A stretch of 64,000 bases of DNA from Chlorokybus atmophyticus (taxonomy: Eukaryota; Streptophyta; Chlorokybophyceae; Chlorokybales; Chlorokybaceae), in the NCBI GenBank assembly GCA_009103225.1, contig RHPI01001715.1, positions 1,239,285-1,303,284 on the forward strand, read 5' to 3'. Below are positions 20,401 through 32,601 of this stretch, piece after piece (the first letter of the stretch is position 1; every line of letters begins with the position of its first letter). The translations under genes and the position numbers were made by a program. Below the pieces are notes generated by a model. The model did no database searches. It was not told where the DNA came from and worked only from the letters and a program-made list of their open reading frames with translations.

Positions 20401-23400
20401 TCCCAAGCTAATGAGCGCGCCGCACCACATGCATCCGCGACGGTGGCGGCAGTCAAGCGGATGGTGGCGCAGATGCCAGTACGATACGGCCCTCCTATGC
20501 TGAAACACGAAAGAAGAAACTCAGCTGAGTGTGTGCATGCACGCGCTGTACTGAAGGGCCAATGCTTTGTTTGGCACTTACATCATTCTCACAACATTGA
20601 TGTTATTGCTTTGGGAAACTGTGAAGCCAGCCTGCACCAGCGTCACCGTGATCACTTTCACTCCAGTGCTGTCGTAGCGACAAGCTTCTGTCCCGCTTGG
20701 GGCCTGTCATTGCGGGGGGGTGCATCACAATCAGGCACATGCGCGCACAGGTTGTGAGTGCGGATGACACTTGAGCCAGCTAGCAAAGTTGAACCCCTAC
20801 TTCAAGCACGCACTCACCACATTCCCTGAGCCGCAATCGACAGTTTGGGTAAAGGGCAGGCAGGTCTGCACGGTTTTGGACGTGATGATCTTAATGGTAC
20901 TTCCGACGATCACGTTAGGCCCACCGCCCGGTGTAGATGCGGACACCTTGTTGATGACAGGGGGTGTGGTGGTGATGTTGACAGTGGTTGTGCGCACTAT
21001 AGTAGGAGAGGCTGGACAGGAGGGGCTGCTGACTTGAGCACTTATTGTGCGCACGCCGAGGGGCAGGTGCCGGAGTTTGTTGTCAATAAGAGGAAAGGAC
21101 CCGCTGGCATCGTCAAAGGCGCCGTCACCGTCAAAGTCCCACTTGAAAACTCTGTTGTGACCGCAAGCGTCCTGACCCGCAGCCGCTGCCACTCGCACGA
21201 CACCACATGCTGGCAGCTGGTAAGGCCCGGCCATTCTGGCGAATAGTCGTCATGATCATTCATGGTTGCTATCGTGCATATGCGCGTGTGTTTGCATGCA
21301 GCAGCACAACAACTTACGATACGGTGTTGACTGTGACGACGAGTTGCGCAGTTGCCACGAAACCAGCGGACTCCACCATCGCTGTGATAACCTTGTCTCC
21401 CGGGCTATTGTACTGACAAAAGTTCTCAGCAACACTTGGGTCCGGTCTCTGCCATCAGCAAAGGCATCTCATCTATGACTGTTGACTGTTGCAACATGCA
21501 TGCATGCATGCACGCGGCCAACGCGAGCTCAACAACATCAGCAGCTGCTCACCACATTGTCCGGACCACAATCAACCGTGTAGCTGCGACTCTGGCAATA
21601 GGGGATATCAGTAACCGGAGTGACTCTAAACCGCTCTCCTACATGGGCTTCATTGTTGTCAGTCCTGGTTTCTGCGGTAAGGCTCCGGATGATAAATGCC
21701 CGCGGGCCGGGGACCGTGAGTGTGGTGTCAAGCACTATCGGGTCGGGTGAGGCAGCGCAGGGTGAGGGGCTACTGGCTCGAACTCTGATTGTGTACACGC
21801 CCGGGGGCTTCACGAAATTGTCGAGATACGGTCTGTCCCCGACGGCATCGTCGAATGCACCGTCGTTGTCGATGTCCCACGCGAGAGTGCGATGCTGCCC
21901 GCACGCGTCAAACCCGCCGGATGCACCCAGCTCAATGTAGTCGCTGCACTCCTCCAGGGTGTACGGCCCGGCACTGCACAATCGGCACAACAGAGCAGAG
22001 TGACACTCATGCGGCCAACATGCATGCTATGCAAGGACGCAAGGTCAGTGCGCATGTCCTTGCGTGTGTAGCTGGCGCCAGAAGGGCAAGCACGCTGCAC
22101 GCTGCTGTCACTTACTATGGGATGGTGCCGATCGTTTGGGTCGTGCTCAGTCCGAAGCACCACTTGCCAGGCTGCAAAGGCAAGAAACAGATAAGTGGGA
22201 CTGCCAAGCCTCTCCGGAGGACACAGGTTATGCATGCGTGCACAGGCACGCATGCAAATGCATGTGTGCATAAGCCTATGCGGCTGCAAAAGGCCGCATG
22301 TTGTTAGTTGTATGCGCATGTGCAAGCGTGATTGCATGCAGCGGTGCGGGCGGGCGAATGCATGCATGTATGCAATCTCGCTCGCCTCCAACGCTCGTTA
22401 AATGTGAAGAGCGACTGGAAGGAAATTCTGCCCACCTGCCCGATGTTGGAACCTTGTGTGGTTGTATTGGCGATGGCAGCGGTGCGCCCGCCGGGCAGGC
22501 TGTAGCCGCGGATTCCATTCCCGACATCGAAGCCAGCTTGAGCTGTGCAACAGAAGCACACGAACCCCAACCTCTTATGATCAGGTTGTGCACACAGCAT
22601 GTGCAAGAGGGTGAAGTGTGTGGGGCTGGAGGGTGACCACATACCATGGTAGCTGTAGACGGTGGCAAGGCTAGGTTGGGGTCTATCGCTGGCGTACAGT
22701 AAGAAAAGGAAGGTTGTGTCGGTGTTGAAAGCAATCACTATCTGAAATGTTCCGGCTTCTTCTGTGAATGAGCAGCACCGTTTGACCTGCGCACATTGAA
22801 AAAGATGTCACTGCATCACATCTCAACAGCGCACGTGCACGCGAACGCAGAGGCACACACCTTGTTCCAGGTGACAATGACGGCTGATGTTGCGGCGAAG
22901 CCAGCTGCAAGTTGTTCGGTAGGAAAGGCTTCACGAGCGTCGTCGCTGATGCCGGCAAGGACGGCCGTGTCGTCGACCGTGCGGTACGTGGTTTCGCCGC
23001 AGTCTGGGCATCTGGTGTCGAGGGCTGTCCAGAAGCCTGCCACCATGCTGTAGTACGTGGTTCGCTGAGGGAAGGGGAAGTTCACAGAACTGGACGCGGT
23101 AATCAACTTTTTGAAATGCAGTGCCCCGTTGCTGTTAATGTACAAGCCGCGTATGCTTGGAGAACCAAACACAGGCACTGCGGATGGCAGGGGGACCAGG
23201 TTGGAAGAACATGAATAGCACCTGCTCTCCACAAAGACACGGAGAGAGAGTTACATGCTCGGACTCGGACATCCTGGTGCTTGCCATCTGCAACAGGGCC
23301 ATGCACAGTCTACACATGCATGCATTATAGCCATGATCAGTGGGCTAGGCGCAGGACTATGTCTAACCCCAACAGCTAATGCAAGCCAGCTATGTGACAA

Positions 23401-23633
23401 CAACGTCAACATTAGCCCTAACTTGACAAGTCACCTTGTTGGCATTGCACAAACGCACAATCGGGCGACACAAATACGTACTTTTTCATTGTTTTGTCGC
23501 CATTGGCAGCACCAAAGGAGTAGAACTCGTCCACTGAGAGGGCGGAGGCGCAGGCAGCTAGAAGCGCCAGAGACAGCATCCATGCCGCCGCCATTGCCAC
23601 TGGCGGCGGTGAAGAAGGAGAAGCTCGACCCAT
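17481..23633 (-). CDS. Secreted NIDO-PKD protein B (nidogen domain plus five PKD units)
   Basis: Minus-strand spliced gene. Exon 1 (23633-23482) encodes a signal peptide (MAAAWMLSLALLAACASALS) and a VDEFYSFGAANGDK stretch. Exon 2 (23221-22861) and the next three small exons, down to about 22.1 kb, encode a NIDO-type domain: YINSNGALHF, AGFWTALDTRCPDCG, VIVTWNKV, AGFDVGNGIRGYSLPG, TQGSNIGQ, PGKWCFGLS. Five PKD units follow, with long exons near 21.98-21.55, 21.24-20.81, 20.5-20.1, 19.8-19.4 and 19.07-18.65 kb. All carry the DACG or DECG, AWD.(D/G)NDG.F.D and CGPG or CGAG signatures. The C-terminal module matches gene A (RAAFPEGRVRGKRGC, YFGNRTIAQA, CPLSVKLDFRHGLYNSSNST) and ends CPSSDDFESQC with the stop at 17481-17483. 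NIDO domains occur in extracellular adhesion proteins, so a cell-wall or matrix role is inferred. No transmembrane segment is apparent. Confidence 0.8.
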
Positions 23634-25163
23634 CCTTGCGGCCTGCAAAGAAGGCAAGCAGCCAAGCACAAGAATGGTCGGAGAAATCAAGGCCTATGTT
23701 TGCAGCTGAGCCGAAGGTTGTGAATAGGCAACCAAGCAATGGCGAACAGCAAAAAAACAGACTGAAGTGCGTGCATGCAAGCTTGAGCTCACGCACGCAC
23801 GCACGCACGCACGCAGACATGCACAGCGGAGCAGCACACAGAGTGGAAATGCGAGGCGTCGGCAGCAGCAAGCGATCGCAGCAACAAGGCAGAGATAGCG
23901 TTTCAGACACAGACAGGCCCAAGCACAGAGCACTCACCGGGCCGCACAACACAGCGTAGCGGCGGCGGCCACCAAGGGCACTGTGCGCTAGTCGCAAGTG
24001 AAGCAAAGCTCACATACACTTCTCTGCTTGCACAGGGCAAGCTCAGCTGTGGTACGGTACCACATCCCCGGCTTTGACATTCATAAAAAAGAAAAGACAT
24101 ATAGCTTACTGAAAGGTGCCATGTAAGTAAGCTACGTGACGTAAGGCCCAAAGCCTAAGCAAAGCCTAATAGTATTCGGCCAATGAGCCATTGCTTGGGG
24201 CTCTTCATTAAAGGTACATATCAGTCACATCAGGCCAGATGCTGCGCGGCTGCCTACTCGTAGAGAGCGCGTGGTACTCCTGTGGGCAAGTCGCGGGTGC
24301 GTGCGCGGCAAAAGTGCAAGCTGCGCCTACCAACACCTACCAAACGTTACATCGGCTGTGGGTATAATATGCCAACTATGAGTCACGACTTATACCTTTA
24401 AGTCATAATGTGACGCTTAAAACCACCGCACTGTCACTAAAACTGGCCGCAATTGCAGTAGGCTTGTTATGTGCGCTACTGAGAAATCTACCGCTAAGAA
24501 AACCGCCGGAGAATGTTTCACTGCATTGCGTTTCTGCCCTGCTAGCAGTGCCCTCGTATATAGGCCTGCAGCAAGATTCGTAAGCTCCAAGCGGCGCGCG
24601 TTCAGGTGTACTACTACTTGCTTGAGCAAGACGCTGGTGCGTGCGGGGGGAAACCGAAAAGTAGTTGGGAGGAGAGACTCACGGTCCGTTTATACGTGAG
24701 TTACATGGATGAAGCTACAGGTAGCGGGCACGCGGTTGCCTGTAGGCGGGGACACCTGACTCACTTGACTCGCCTGAATTAATGCGAAGCCAGGCCTGTA
24801 GCCAAGCTGAGATACTGTCTAGCACCCAAGGCACCCAAACTCGCTCGTACTCTACCAATTCTAACCAAGCATGCTGGGCGCCTTTAGTCAAGCTACCAGG
24901 GGTGGCATTGCACACTACAGAACACAAACTGAATGTTGCATTGCATGCTTCATGTATGCGTTTTTGTGCATGCTCCCGAGTGTACCGACATGCAGTGTTG
25001 ACATTTTGAGTTTGCGAAGCTTGTAATGCCACAACGGCAAATAAACACATTACCATAACAATGAGCAATTGCAGCCAATTGCAGACAATCAGTACCAACA
25101 GTGCGAGCATGCACCAACATTTTCTACAGCGGTAGGTAAGCTAGGTAGTGCAACGATACCAAA
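23634..25163. other. Intergenic region between PKD gene B and the ABC1 kinase
   Basis: Holds the gene B promoter and the 3' end of the kinase gene. The stretch 24.78-25.07 kb is a diverged copy of pieces at 13.9-14.0 and 15.15-15.3 kb (shared CACCCAAACTCGCTCGTACT-type and CCATAACAATGAGCA-type words). That sets the outer limit of the tandem duplication. No gene is supported. Confidence 0.5.
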
Positions 25164-28100
25164 CTATACTATACCCATAATCTGCTTCTCCAACTTGTCC
25201 AACCGTTTCACCTTAAGCACAGACACCAGCGACTGCAGCATGAAGAAGCCGCACATCGCAAAGCTCGCTAGCGCAGGTTGCCTCACGGCATTTGCCTGCA
25301 GCGTCGTGCCAATGTTGGCAAAGGTTGCAGCCAAGACGCCCTTGAATATGAGCGACTGCATCTCCGCAACGCGCTTGAACGCGCGCTCGGACTCCAGCGT
25401 GCGCACCCGCAGCTTCAGATCTCCCTGCTCCAGCCTCTCAAGCACGTTCTCCAACTTAGCAATGCGGTCGGGGCCCTTGAACAGATTGCCGATGGCGGAG
25501 TTGTTCCTCTGCAGACGCGTGCTCAAGTCCTTCACCACCAGGTTGACGCCCACCTCTTTGAGGTTGAGGATCTCCTGCACGAACGGCTTTGCGATCTCAG
25601 TGATGTCGAAACGGGGGTCAAGGCTCTTGCCGATGCCGTCCAGGACCGTGAAGGAGCGGACGACAAACGTGAAGGTTGCGGGAAAGCGGAATGGTTGATC
25701 GGCGGCAACGGCCAGAAGGTCTTCACCTATGCTCGCAAGCCGTTGGCTGCGCTTGGCTTGCTTCTCTTCTTTGGATAGCTTGGGTTTGAACCCAGCGACC
25801 TCACCTTGCTGCTTCTCTTCCTTCTGCTTTTTCAACCTTTCACCAAAGGAGTCCAAGAAGAACTGCGCTGTCCTTCGAATTGATACCATGTCACCGGTGG
25901 GTACGAGCACGCCCATCTTCACCATCGCATCCAGCACCTTGCTGGCATCACGCTCGTAAACAGCGTAAAAGGCGTCCTGCAAACCGCTGCGGATGTCCTT
26001 GTTGATCCTTCCCATCATACCAAAGTCATAGTAGATCAACCTCCCGCCTGTCTCCGCGTCTACAGCAATGTTGCCTGGATGCTGCACCATACAATTACAT
26101 GTAATTAGTGAGATGCGAGTTGGAGGACAGAACAGACTAAAGCACCAGGTGTGTACCGGATCTGCATGGAAGAAACCGTGCCGCAGAATCTGCATGAGGT
26201 AGCTCTCCACGCTTAACCTAGCCAGGCGCTGGCGGTCCAAGCCCAATCTGTCTATGCCAGCTGCATCATTGATCTTCAGGCCGGGAGCGTACTCCTGTAC
26301 ATAGCGATGACCCAGTGAGATCAGCAACAGCTCTCACACACTAGCAAGCTCTCATGCATACAGATTGAGTTGCATTTTCAATGGCACCATTGTAAGGACT
26401 CGCTTGGTTGTGTACGGCCAGTAGATCTCCGGAACCTTGACCCAAGGCTCATTGGCAAAATTCCTCCTGAACTCCTCAGAATTCTCACCTTCCTGCAAAC
26501 GTGCTGGTTAAGCAACCCAACACAGTGGCCTCCAAGCAGTAGTGTAAACAAACTTTGCTTGCGCACTGTTACAAACTGTTCAAAGGAAAATAAACGATGG
26601 CTTACCTGTACATAGTCAATCTCGCGGTACAACATCTGTGCGCACTCGTCATAGATGGCAACCCAGTCACGCTTGGCACCATCAGTCTTGGGGTCAATCT
26701 TCTGCAGGTTGACGGCCAGAACTCTGAGGTTCTTCAAGTCAATATCAAACAGGTCCTGCCAGACACACACCCTATGAGCAAGCAACGCAAAATAAGGCGC
26801 AAAAGGGCGACTTCCATGTAACACCAATGGTGCTTACCTTCAGTCCAGGTCGCTGGACCTTTATAACCACCTGCTTCCCATTCAACACCGCTCGATGAAC
26901 CTGCACCGCGAGCAACAGTAAATACATGTAGAGAATGTCCTGTGCCGGATGAGCGTCTGATATGTGAGGACCAGGCCGACAAACACTCTGCGCTTTGCAG
27001 ACCTGCCCAAGACTGGCAGCAGCTATGGGAACATCTTCAAACGAGTCAAAAACAGCCTCAACCGGCCTGCCAAGCTCTTCTTCAATGATTTGGCGAGCGA
27101 CTGTATGATCAAAGGGGGGCACTCTATCCTGTGAGGTATACAATATCAGCGGCATTACCACATAACACTGTTGCATGCCGTCAACCACTTGGTGTGTTTA
27201 CTAACATCTAACCATGCTGGCACGCCTGCAAACGTTGATGCACAATTGTGGCAGCTGCTGGCATCTCAGCAAGATGTCTCACCTGTAGAGACTCCAACTC
27301 CTTCACAAACTCCGGTGATAACACATCAACACGTGTGCTGAACTGCTGTCCTAGTTTGATGAAAGTAGGTCCCAACCGCAACAACTCATCCTTTACCCAT
27401 CTAGCAAGGATGCTTCTCCTTTCGGACTGCTTCGCGGGTGTCATGCCACCCTGATAACCAATGACTGAGCAACTGCCGTCACAACCCTACGGCTGTTCAA
27501 CTTGCAAAGCGTACCTTGTAAGTCCATTTCTGCTTTATCAGAAAATTCTTGATGAAGAAACTGGCCACAAACTTCCAAATCTCAAATGAGCGCTGCAACG
27601 TGCCATAGGTCTTGAAGCGGTTCCACTTGCCGCCTGCAGCCTCTGCCACAACCGCTGCGGCCTTAAGCTGGGATTGAGTGGGCGTCTGCAGTGGTGCTTC
27701 CAAAACTGGACTGCTGGTTGCGCTCGAAAATGGAGGCACCACCTGCGCGTGAGTGACACCAAATGGTCCATATAGGTTTGCACTAATACATTGAAAACCT
27801 TGGAGTAGACCTTTCCAGTCCCATGCCAGCATCCACACTAAATGACACAAGACTGACGCGCACGCTCATGTGCGCGAACATGTGCAAAAGTGCTGTCCTG
27901 CAAGCACACGCGCGCACCTTTACGCATGCCACATGCAGCACAGCACCTTGGCATCAACAATCATGCATTATTCACACCAACTTCTTGAAAAACCTCTCGT
28001 CTAATGATTCTCGTCGCATACCGGCATGCAATCGACCAAGTGAAGTACGCACACATGCGCACAAGCCCCATCACAAACATGCACATGCATAAATTGATGA

Positions 28101-29307
28101 GCTCTCATAGTTGAAGTTACCCAACATACCGTTTGTTGTGAAGAACCAGATACGGATGCACCCAGAGACTCTTCCAGCCTCACACCGTTTGGTTCGTCAA
28201 ACTCCTTCATAATAACTGCAGCGACTGCACTGGCATCAACACCATTGCCGTTCAGCTGTTCGGCCTCCAGGACAGCAGTGCCGTTGCCATTTGCCTATCG
28301 CATGGCCATGAACCAATCAATAACCTGGCGACTGCAATTGCAGCTCAGCATATCTGTGACATTAAATTTAGTAAGGCTTATGACCATGACAAACTGCATG
28401 ACATGTGAAAAAACAGCCAGCAAAACTGCAATAGACATTGCGTGTGGCTGACCAGGTTTGCAAGTCAGTGCCTACCGATAGCTAGAAAAACTTTCGCAAG
28501 CATACCAAAAACAAGCACAGTGCCCATGGAAGTGCCTTTTTACTATAAGCACCTGGAGACAGCGTAAAATGTAGTTCTGCTGTCGCATGACTGAGGGTCA
28601 CTGCACACAGCTTGCTATGAACCCCAGGGACGTGTTTTCGTATATTGAGTAATACATATCAAATGACGGGGAGCAGGCTTATAGCTGCAACAAATTGCGG
28701 AAGGCAGAACTGTTGCAGGCGAGCATACTAAACTAAAGACACGCCTACCCTGTACATGCATGACACTTTTATGGTGTTGAGCAGACAACGTCCACAACAC
28801 ATACAGATCTATGAGATTCTGAAATTATGGTGTTGAGCAGACAACGTCCACAACACATACAGATCTATGAGATTCTGAGAAGCACTGAACATCTCAAAGG
28901 CACCTCACCTTGCGCTTGACCCCGTTGAGCTCCGCACCGTTCGTCGAGGCCTCAAGCACAGCTGCGTTGTTGGCCAAGGCCTCCTTCAAGTTGACGACGC
29001 CATTCGTGTACACCCCGTTCACCTGCCCGTTCCCGTTCCCGTTCAGCCCAGCGCTCCCGTTGCTCCCGTTGCTGGCTGAGTCTTCACGAAGGGCCTCCAG
29101 GGCAGCATCCTTGCCAGCTTGCGCCCACACCAGCAGAGGAGCTGCACCTCTTCTGCTGCTGTTGCTCTGCTTACTCCTCTGCAACGCTCTCCCAGACCCA
29201 CCCACCGCAGCTCCCCTCACCACAGTCTTGCTGCTGGGCACCACCTGGCAGCTGCCCGCAGCTGAGCCCAGCATCGCCGCCGCTGCCGCCGCCGTTGTCG
29301 TCGCCAT
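25164..29307 (-). CDS. Plastid ABC1/UbiB-family atypical kinase, ABC1K8/OSA1-like
   Basis: Ten in-phase exons, 819 codons plus stop: 29307-28909, 28294-28130, 27742-27515, 27450-27283, 27128-27003, 26900-26838, 26755-26606, 26492-26388, 26294-26157, 26081-25164. The N-terminus ([14 protein letters not shown] then basic, Ser-rich, ending PLLVWA) looks like a chloroplast transit peptide. It is followed by a low-complexity Asn/Gly linker. ABC1 signatures are intact: PTFIKLGQQ (KxGQ, about residue 293), AAASLGQ (Ala-rich loop), [23 protein letters not shown] across a splice, and [10 protein letters not shown]. The C-terminal half, with [34 protein letters not shown] and [14 protein letters not shown], matches what I recall of Arabidopsis ABC1K8/OSA1, linked to oxidative stress and plastid lipid homeostasis. 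Two hydrophobic stretches near the C-terminus may bind membrane. A more upstream ATG exists but gives an unlikely leader. Confidence 0.9.
28771..28878. repeat. Tandem duplication in intron 1 of the ABC1 kinase gene
   Basis: A 52-bp unit (28771-28822) is repeated without visible change at 28827-28878, a period of 56 bp. It lies just upstream of the donor of the kinase gene's first exon when read in the gene's direction. Confidence 0.9.
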
Positions 29308-29825
29308 GCTGGCCACACCTAGTGACGCCAGCTGGCAGCCTCGACTAGGACACTTGCACACAGCTGCGAAAGGGCAGCCACTACTTGCCGCCGGATGCCC
29401 GCCCCCAGGTGTCTCCCAACGCATAGAGCGCGCACCCCTAAACCCAGTCCGCTTCAACCATGCTTGTGCTGATATCTAGTAGTTTATCACTTGCTGCCGC
29501 AAAGGCACCGATGTAGATGCCACTGACCAGTACCAGGGTTGAAAGTTGACCGGGTCGCTTGTGACCTGCCAAGCATTGAGCGCTGCCTATTGGGTCCGTC
29601 GCGATTGCGCTTATGTGGCGGGGCCGCGCCTGGGCCGAGTTTTGAATTGTTTCTGGCCACCAGTATGAGGGGTAAGTCGCTGCCAGCCAGGTCCACACAA
29701 GTATCTAGCACTGATGAGAGATGACCGGTCGCTGGTCTCATGGGTTGGTAATCGTTGTGTGATGACAACTAAAAATTGTACATTTTCGATTTTTCCGGTA
29801 TACAATAACACATACAAAACAAACA
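29308..29825. other. Upstream region of the ABC1 kinase gene
   Basis: Probable promoter and 5' UTR of the kinase. No TATA box could be placed with confidence. No other gene is seen. Confidence 0.4.
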
Positions 29826-30095
29826 GTCAACGAGCGGTGCGGCTGATTGGGCGGGATCGGGCCGGCCGGCCGACGGGGAGGCCGGCATTAGGGCACAAAG
29901 ACACATCACGCGCACTGAGGGCCATCACACACGGCACCCGAAACTACATGCCTGCCGCGCATACCGAGCAGCCCGCCTGCCTCTCATTGGCTATGCGACG
30001 TTTATCAGCTATCGGCCATTCGGTTTGTGTTAAACAAATCTCAATATTCCAAAGCACATCCCCATATCGTGCAATTGCACAAAGTATATGCGAAT
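29826..30095. repeat. Dispersed repeat, truncated copy 1
   Basis: Begins AACGAGCGGTGCGGCTGATT and contains CATCACACACGGCACCCG, CTCATTGGCTA and AAAGCACATCCCCAT. The same ordered words occur near 30.78 kb and 50.31 kb. This copy is cut short and is followed by a MITE-like element. Confidence 0.75.
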
Positions 30096-30162
30096 GAATA
30101 AAAGAATCCATACATTTTGAGCACAATATGCACGGTCACATATGCGTCATGTGTGCGTTATA

Positions 30163-30630
30163 CAGTCCACCCCCGCTAAAAGACTTGACTCCAAGAGAAT
30201 AACCCCTTGTAGCATACATTTTGAGATCACCGACGATGCTACGGCAAATGTTAGTGCTTTAGAGAATATGACTAACCGCGAAGAGCATATTATTTTTCAT
30301 AACATTTTTGCAAACGTAAGTGTGCAACGTAAGTGTTAACATTGAGGGAGTAGCGCGTGACGGGTTTGTCATCAGGCATAATGAGTGTAATGGACAAGGC
30401 GTGATGGGTACAGTGCAACGCGTAATCAGCATAATGAGCGTGATGGCATAATAGACGTGACGTAATGCGCGTGATGTAATGGGTGTAATGGGCGTATTAA
30501 ACTGCTTTATAGCATACAGATGCTCTTAATGTTTAAGACCATATTATGCTCTTTATCGCCAAGAATATAACCCCGCCAGGAGCAAACTATCTTTAAAAAT
30601 AAACAGTATGCTATTAAAAGGGGTGGACTG
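30163..30630. mobile_element. MITE of Tc1/mariner type
   Basis: Ends CAGTCCACCCC on the left and GGGGTGGACTG on the right form terminal inverted repeats, each flanked by TA (30161-30162 and 30631-30632). That is the target duplication of Tc1/mariner elements. About 468 bp, no coding capacity. An inner pair, CCAAGAGAATAACCCC on the left and GGGGTTATATTCTTGG on the right, is also inverted. The centre (about 30.36-30.5 kb) is a degenerate array of TAATGxGYGTGATG-like words. Confidence 0.7.
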
Positions 30631-30680
30631 TACAATAAATGTTTTAATGTAATTAGGTACAACTATGTACCTTAACTGTA

Positions 30681-30760
30681 CAGTCTACCTCCACCATAAA
30701 ATTCACGTGTATCTTTCAGCTTTCATTCCATCAACGGGGTTATTCTCTTGGCGATTACAA
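30681..30760. mobile_element. Second MITE end of the same family
   Basis: Begins TA-CAGTCTACCTCCACC, a close variant of the neighbouring element's terminus. It contains GGGGTTATTCTCTTGG, the reverse complement of the inner repeat of that element. The opposite end was not found, so this is a fragment or its partner has diverged. Confidence 0.5.
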
Positions 30761-30781
30761 TAATATATACCCTTTTATTCT

Positions 30782-31560
30782 TTACCGGCCGGCCTGTCGG
30801 CATTCAACCTTCATCACATCCCGCGGCAGGGCCATCACACGGCACCCGCGACTGCCGGGCTGCGCGGCACTATGTGCGGCCCGCCTGCTTCTCATTGGCT
30901 AGGCGGCGAGAACAAGCGTTACACCGTTAGATCTACCTAACACGATCATGGCCGTTCAAAGCACATCCAATCTTCTAAGCGCATGCCAATAAATGTAAAA
31001 TTAAGCACAATTCTGCATACGTGGCCGCTTATGGCTGCATATTGATCATTTTAATGTGTTACATTAATAATATTGATAAATATGCTGCAATATGGTGCAA
31101 TATGGTGCAATATGGCTAGTAAGTGTTACAAAACTTAATCCAATGTAACGTTTACGCCACGGTACGTGCTGCAAAATTGCAGTTAGTAATGCCGAGGTTA
31201 CAACCATGAAAATAATGCTAACCTGAATTACCTTAACGTTAAGATTCAACTAAACGAAAAATTGCATCGTTAGGCCACCATCTGGTCACGCATGGGATTG
31301 ATCAAATGGGATCGCAACGGTGACAACAGCCAGTTGCTCAAAAAGGCAGCGAAATGGCCAATCATTGCAAAAATGCGTAAAAGATGCTAAAAAATATCTC
31401 AGCGGCAACCGCTTACCAACGGCGACTTAAAATTGCTAGGGATTTAGTGCAATTGCGGCACAGTTAGTGGTTAAAACGGCCGCGCTTTTGGCGGTACGAG
31501 GTCGGGGCAGGCCTCATACCCCAAAGACATGCCGCCACTACTCACCCTCGTTCTAACTAA
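30782..31560. repeat. Dispersed repeat, long copy 2
   Basis: Shares ordered blocks with 50.31-51.06 kb: CGGCACCCGCGACTGC, CTCATTGGCTAGGCGG, AAAGCACATCC, GGCCACCATCTGGTCAC, GGTACGAGGTCGG and CATGCCGCCACTACT. It has no open frame of note, and neither copy shows a clear terminal repeat. It may be a non-autonomous transposon of about 0.8 kb. Confidence 0.7.
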
Positions 31561-31935
31561 TCCACTCTACCCTTTGACGCTAATTGATTACACACTATAG
31601 TTACTGCGTCATCAAACATGGTCAACAGCCGAACCAATGACAAATATCACATGTACAGAGTATAATGTATGACCGCAGGTTGAATGCACGCATGACTTGT
31701 GTGCAATGTCTTTAAATTTGCATCTTGTATATCAAGATAAATGTTAAGTTGTATATTGCATGTGCATCTATGTTGTATGCAATAATAGATTCCATGCATC
31801 AATTGCAATTGCACAATTGTCTCTGCACATACGGCACATACTATCACAAAGCGGTATATTACAGTACCCTTTAAAGGGTGATGATGTATTGCAACAGAAT
31901 GTCATTTTTGATCATATAATATATGATGATGTATA

Positions 31936-32160
31936 ACCATTGTACCTTCATTTTTATATTTTACTTACACAAAGAACTTGTTACATGTTATATTAAGACG
32001 TTATGTATAATTGTACCTGCGTGTCTATGTTATGTTATAATATATATTTTTGTAAGACCATCATATCTTCATTTTTTATATTTTTTACACAAAGAACTTA
32101 ATGCATGTTATATCAAGACGTTTTGTAATTGTACCTGCGTGTCCGGATTATACTACATAA
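31936..32160. repeat. Diverged tandem duplication, period about 121 bp
   Basis: Two AT-rich units starting at 31936 and 32057 share CTTCATTTTTTATATTTT-like, ACACAAAGAACTT, CATGTTATAT, AAGACGTT and AATTGTACCTGCGTGTC blocks. No coding potential. Confidence 0.75.
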
Positions 32161-32583
32161 CACACAGGAGTTGCATATATAGCAGACTCCGTAGTAAAAA
32201 GAGGTAGTAATGCACAAGCAATGCAGCAAGGCTCACATTTAAGACTATGTGGGGACCAAAACGTATCAAAAACATAACATGCAACTTTTATCGACCAATA
32301 ATAATGTGAGTTATTTTACATATATGGTGAAAATTTTCCGGCAATACAAAATTGTGTAGTATAAACGTTAATATAAATATTATGATTAAAATACAGAATC
32401 ATAAACTCGTGCGCGATATGGTATAACTTGTATGCACTGTTTATGCTTATTTGATTTGTTTACTTACATTATGAACATGATGCTATTGGTTGTGATCATC
32501 AAATATGTGTGTGCATGACAATTGCAGCATTCTGTAATTCGTCGAGTACAACCCTCACATAATAATATCTCAATGAATTGAGA

Positions 32584-32601
32584 GGGGGGGGGGGGGGGGG
32601 G
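32584..32601. repeat. Poly-G tract
   Basis: About 18 consecutive G followed by TGTTTACTCCCC. It lies in an otherwise AT-rich gene-free region and its length in the assembly may be unreliable. Confidence 0.85.

Noticed and set aside
10400-21980. Regularly spaced repeated blocks in the PKD genes as a possible array of non-coding repeats
   Set aside because: The period (about 0.7 kb) reflects PKD coding units with conserved splice sites, not a satellite or CRISPR array.
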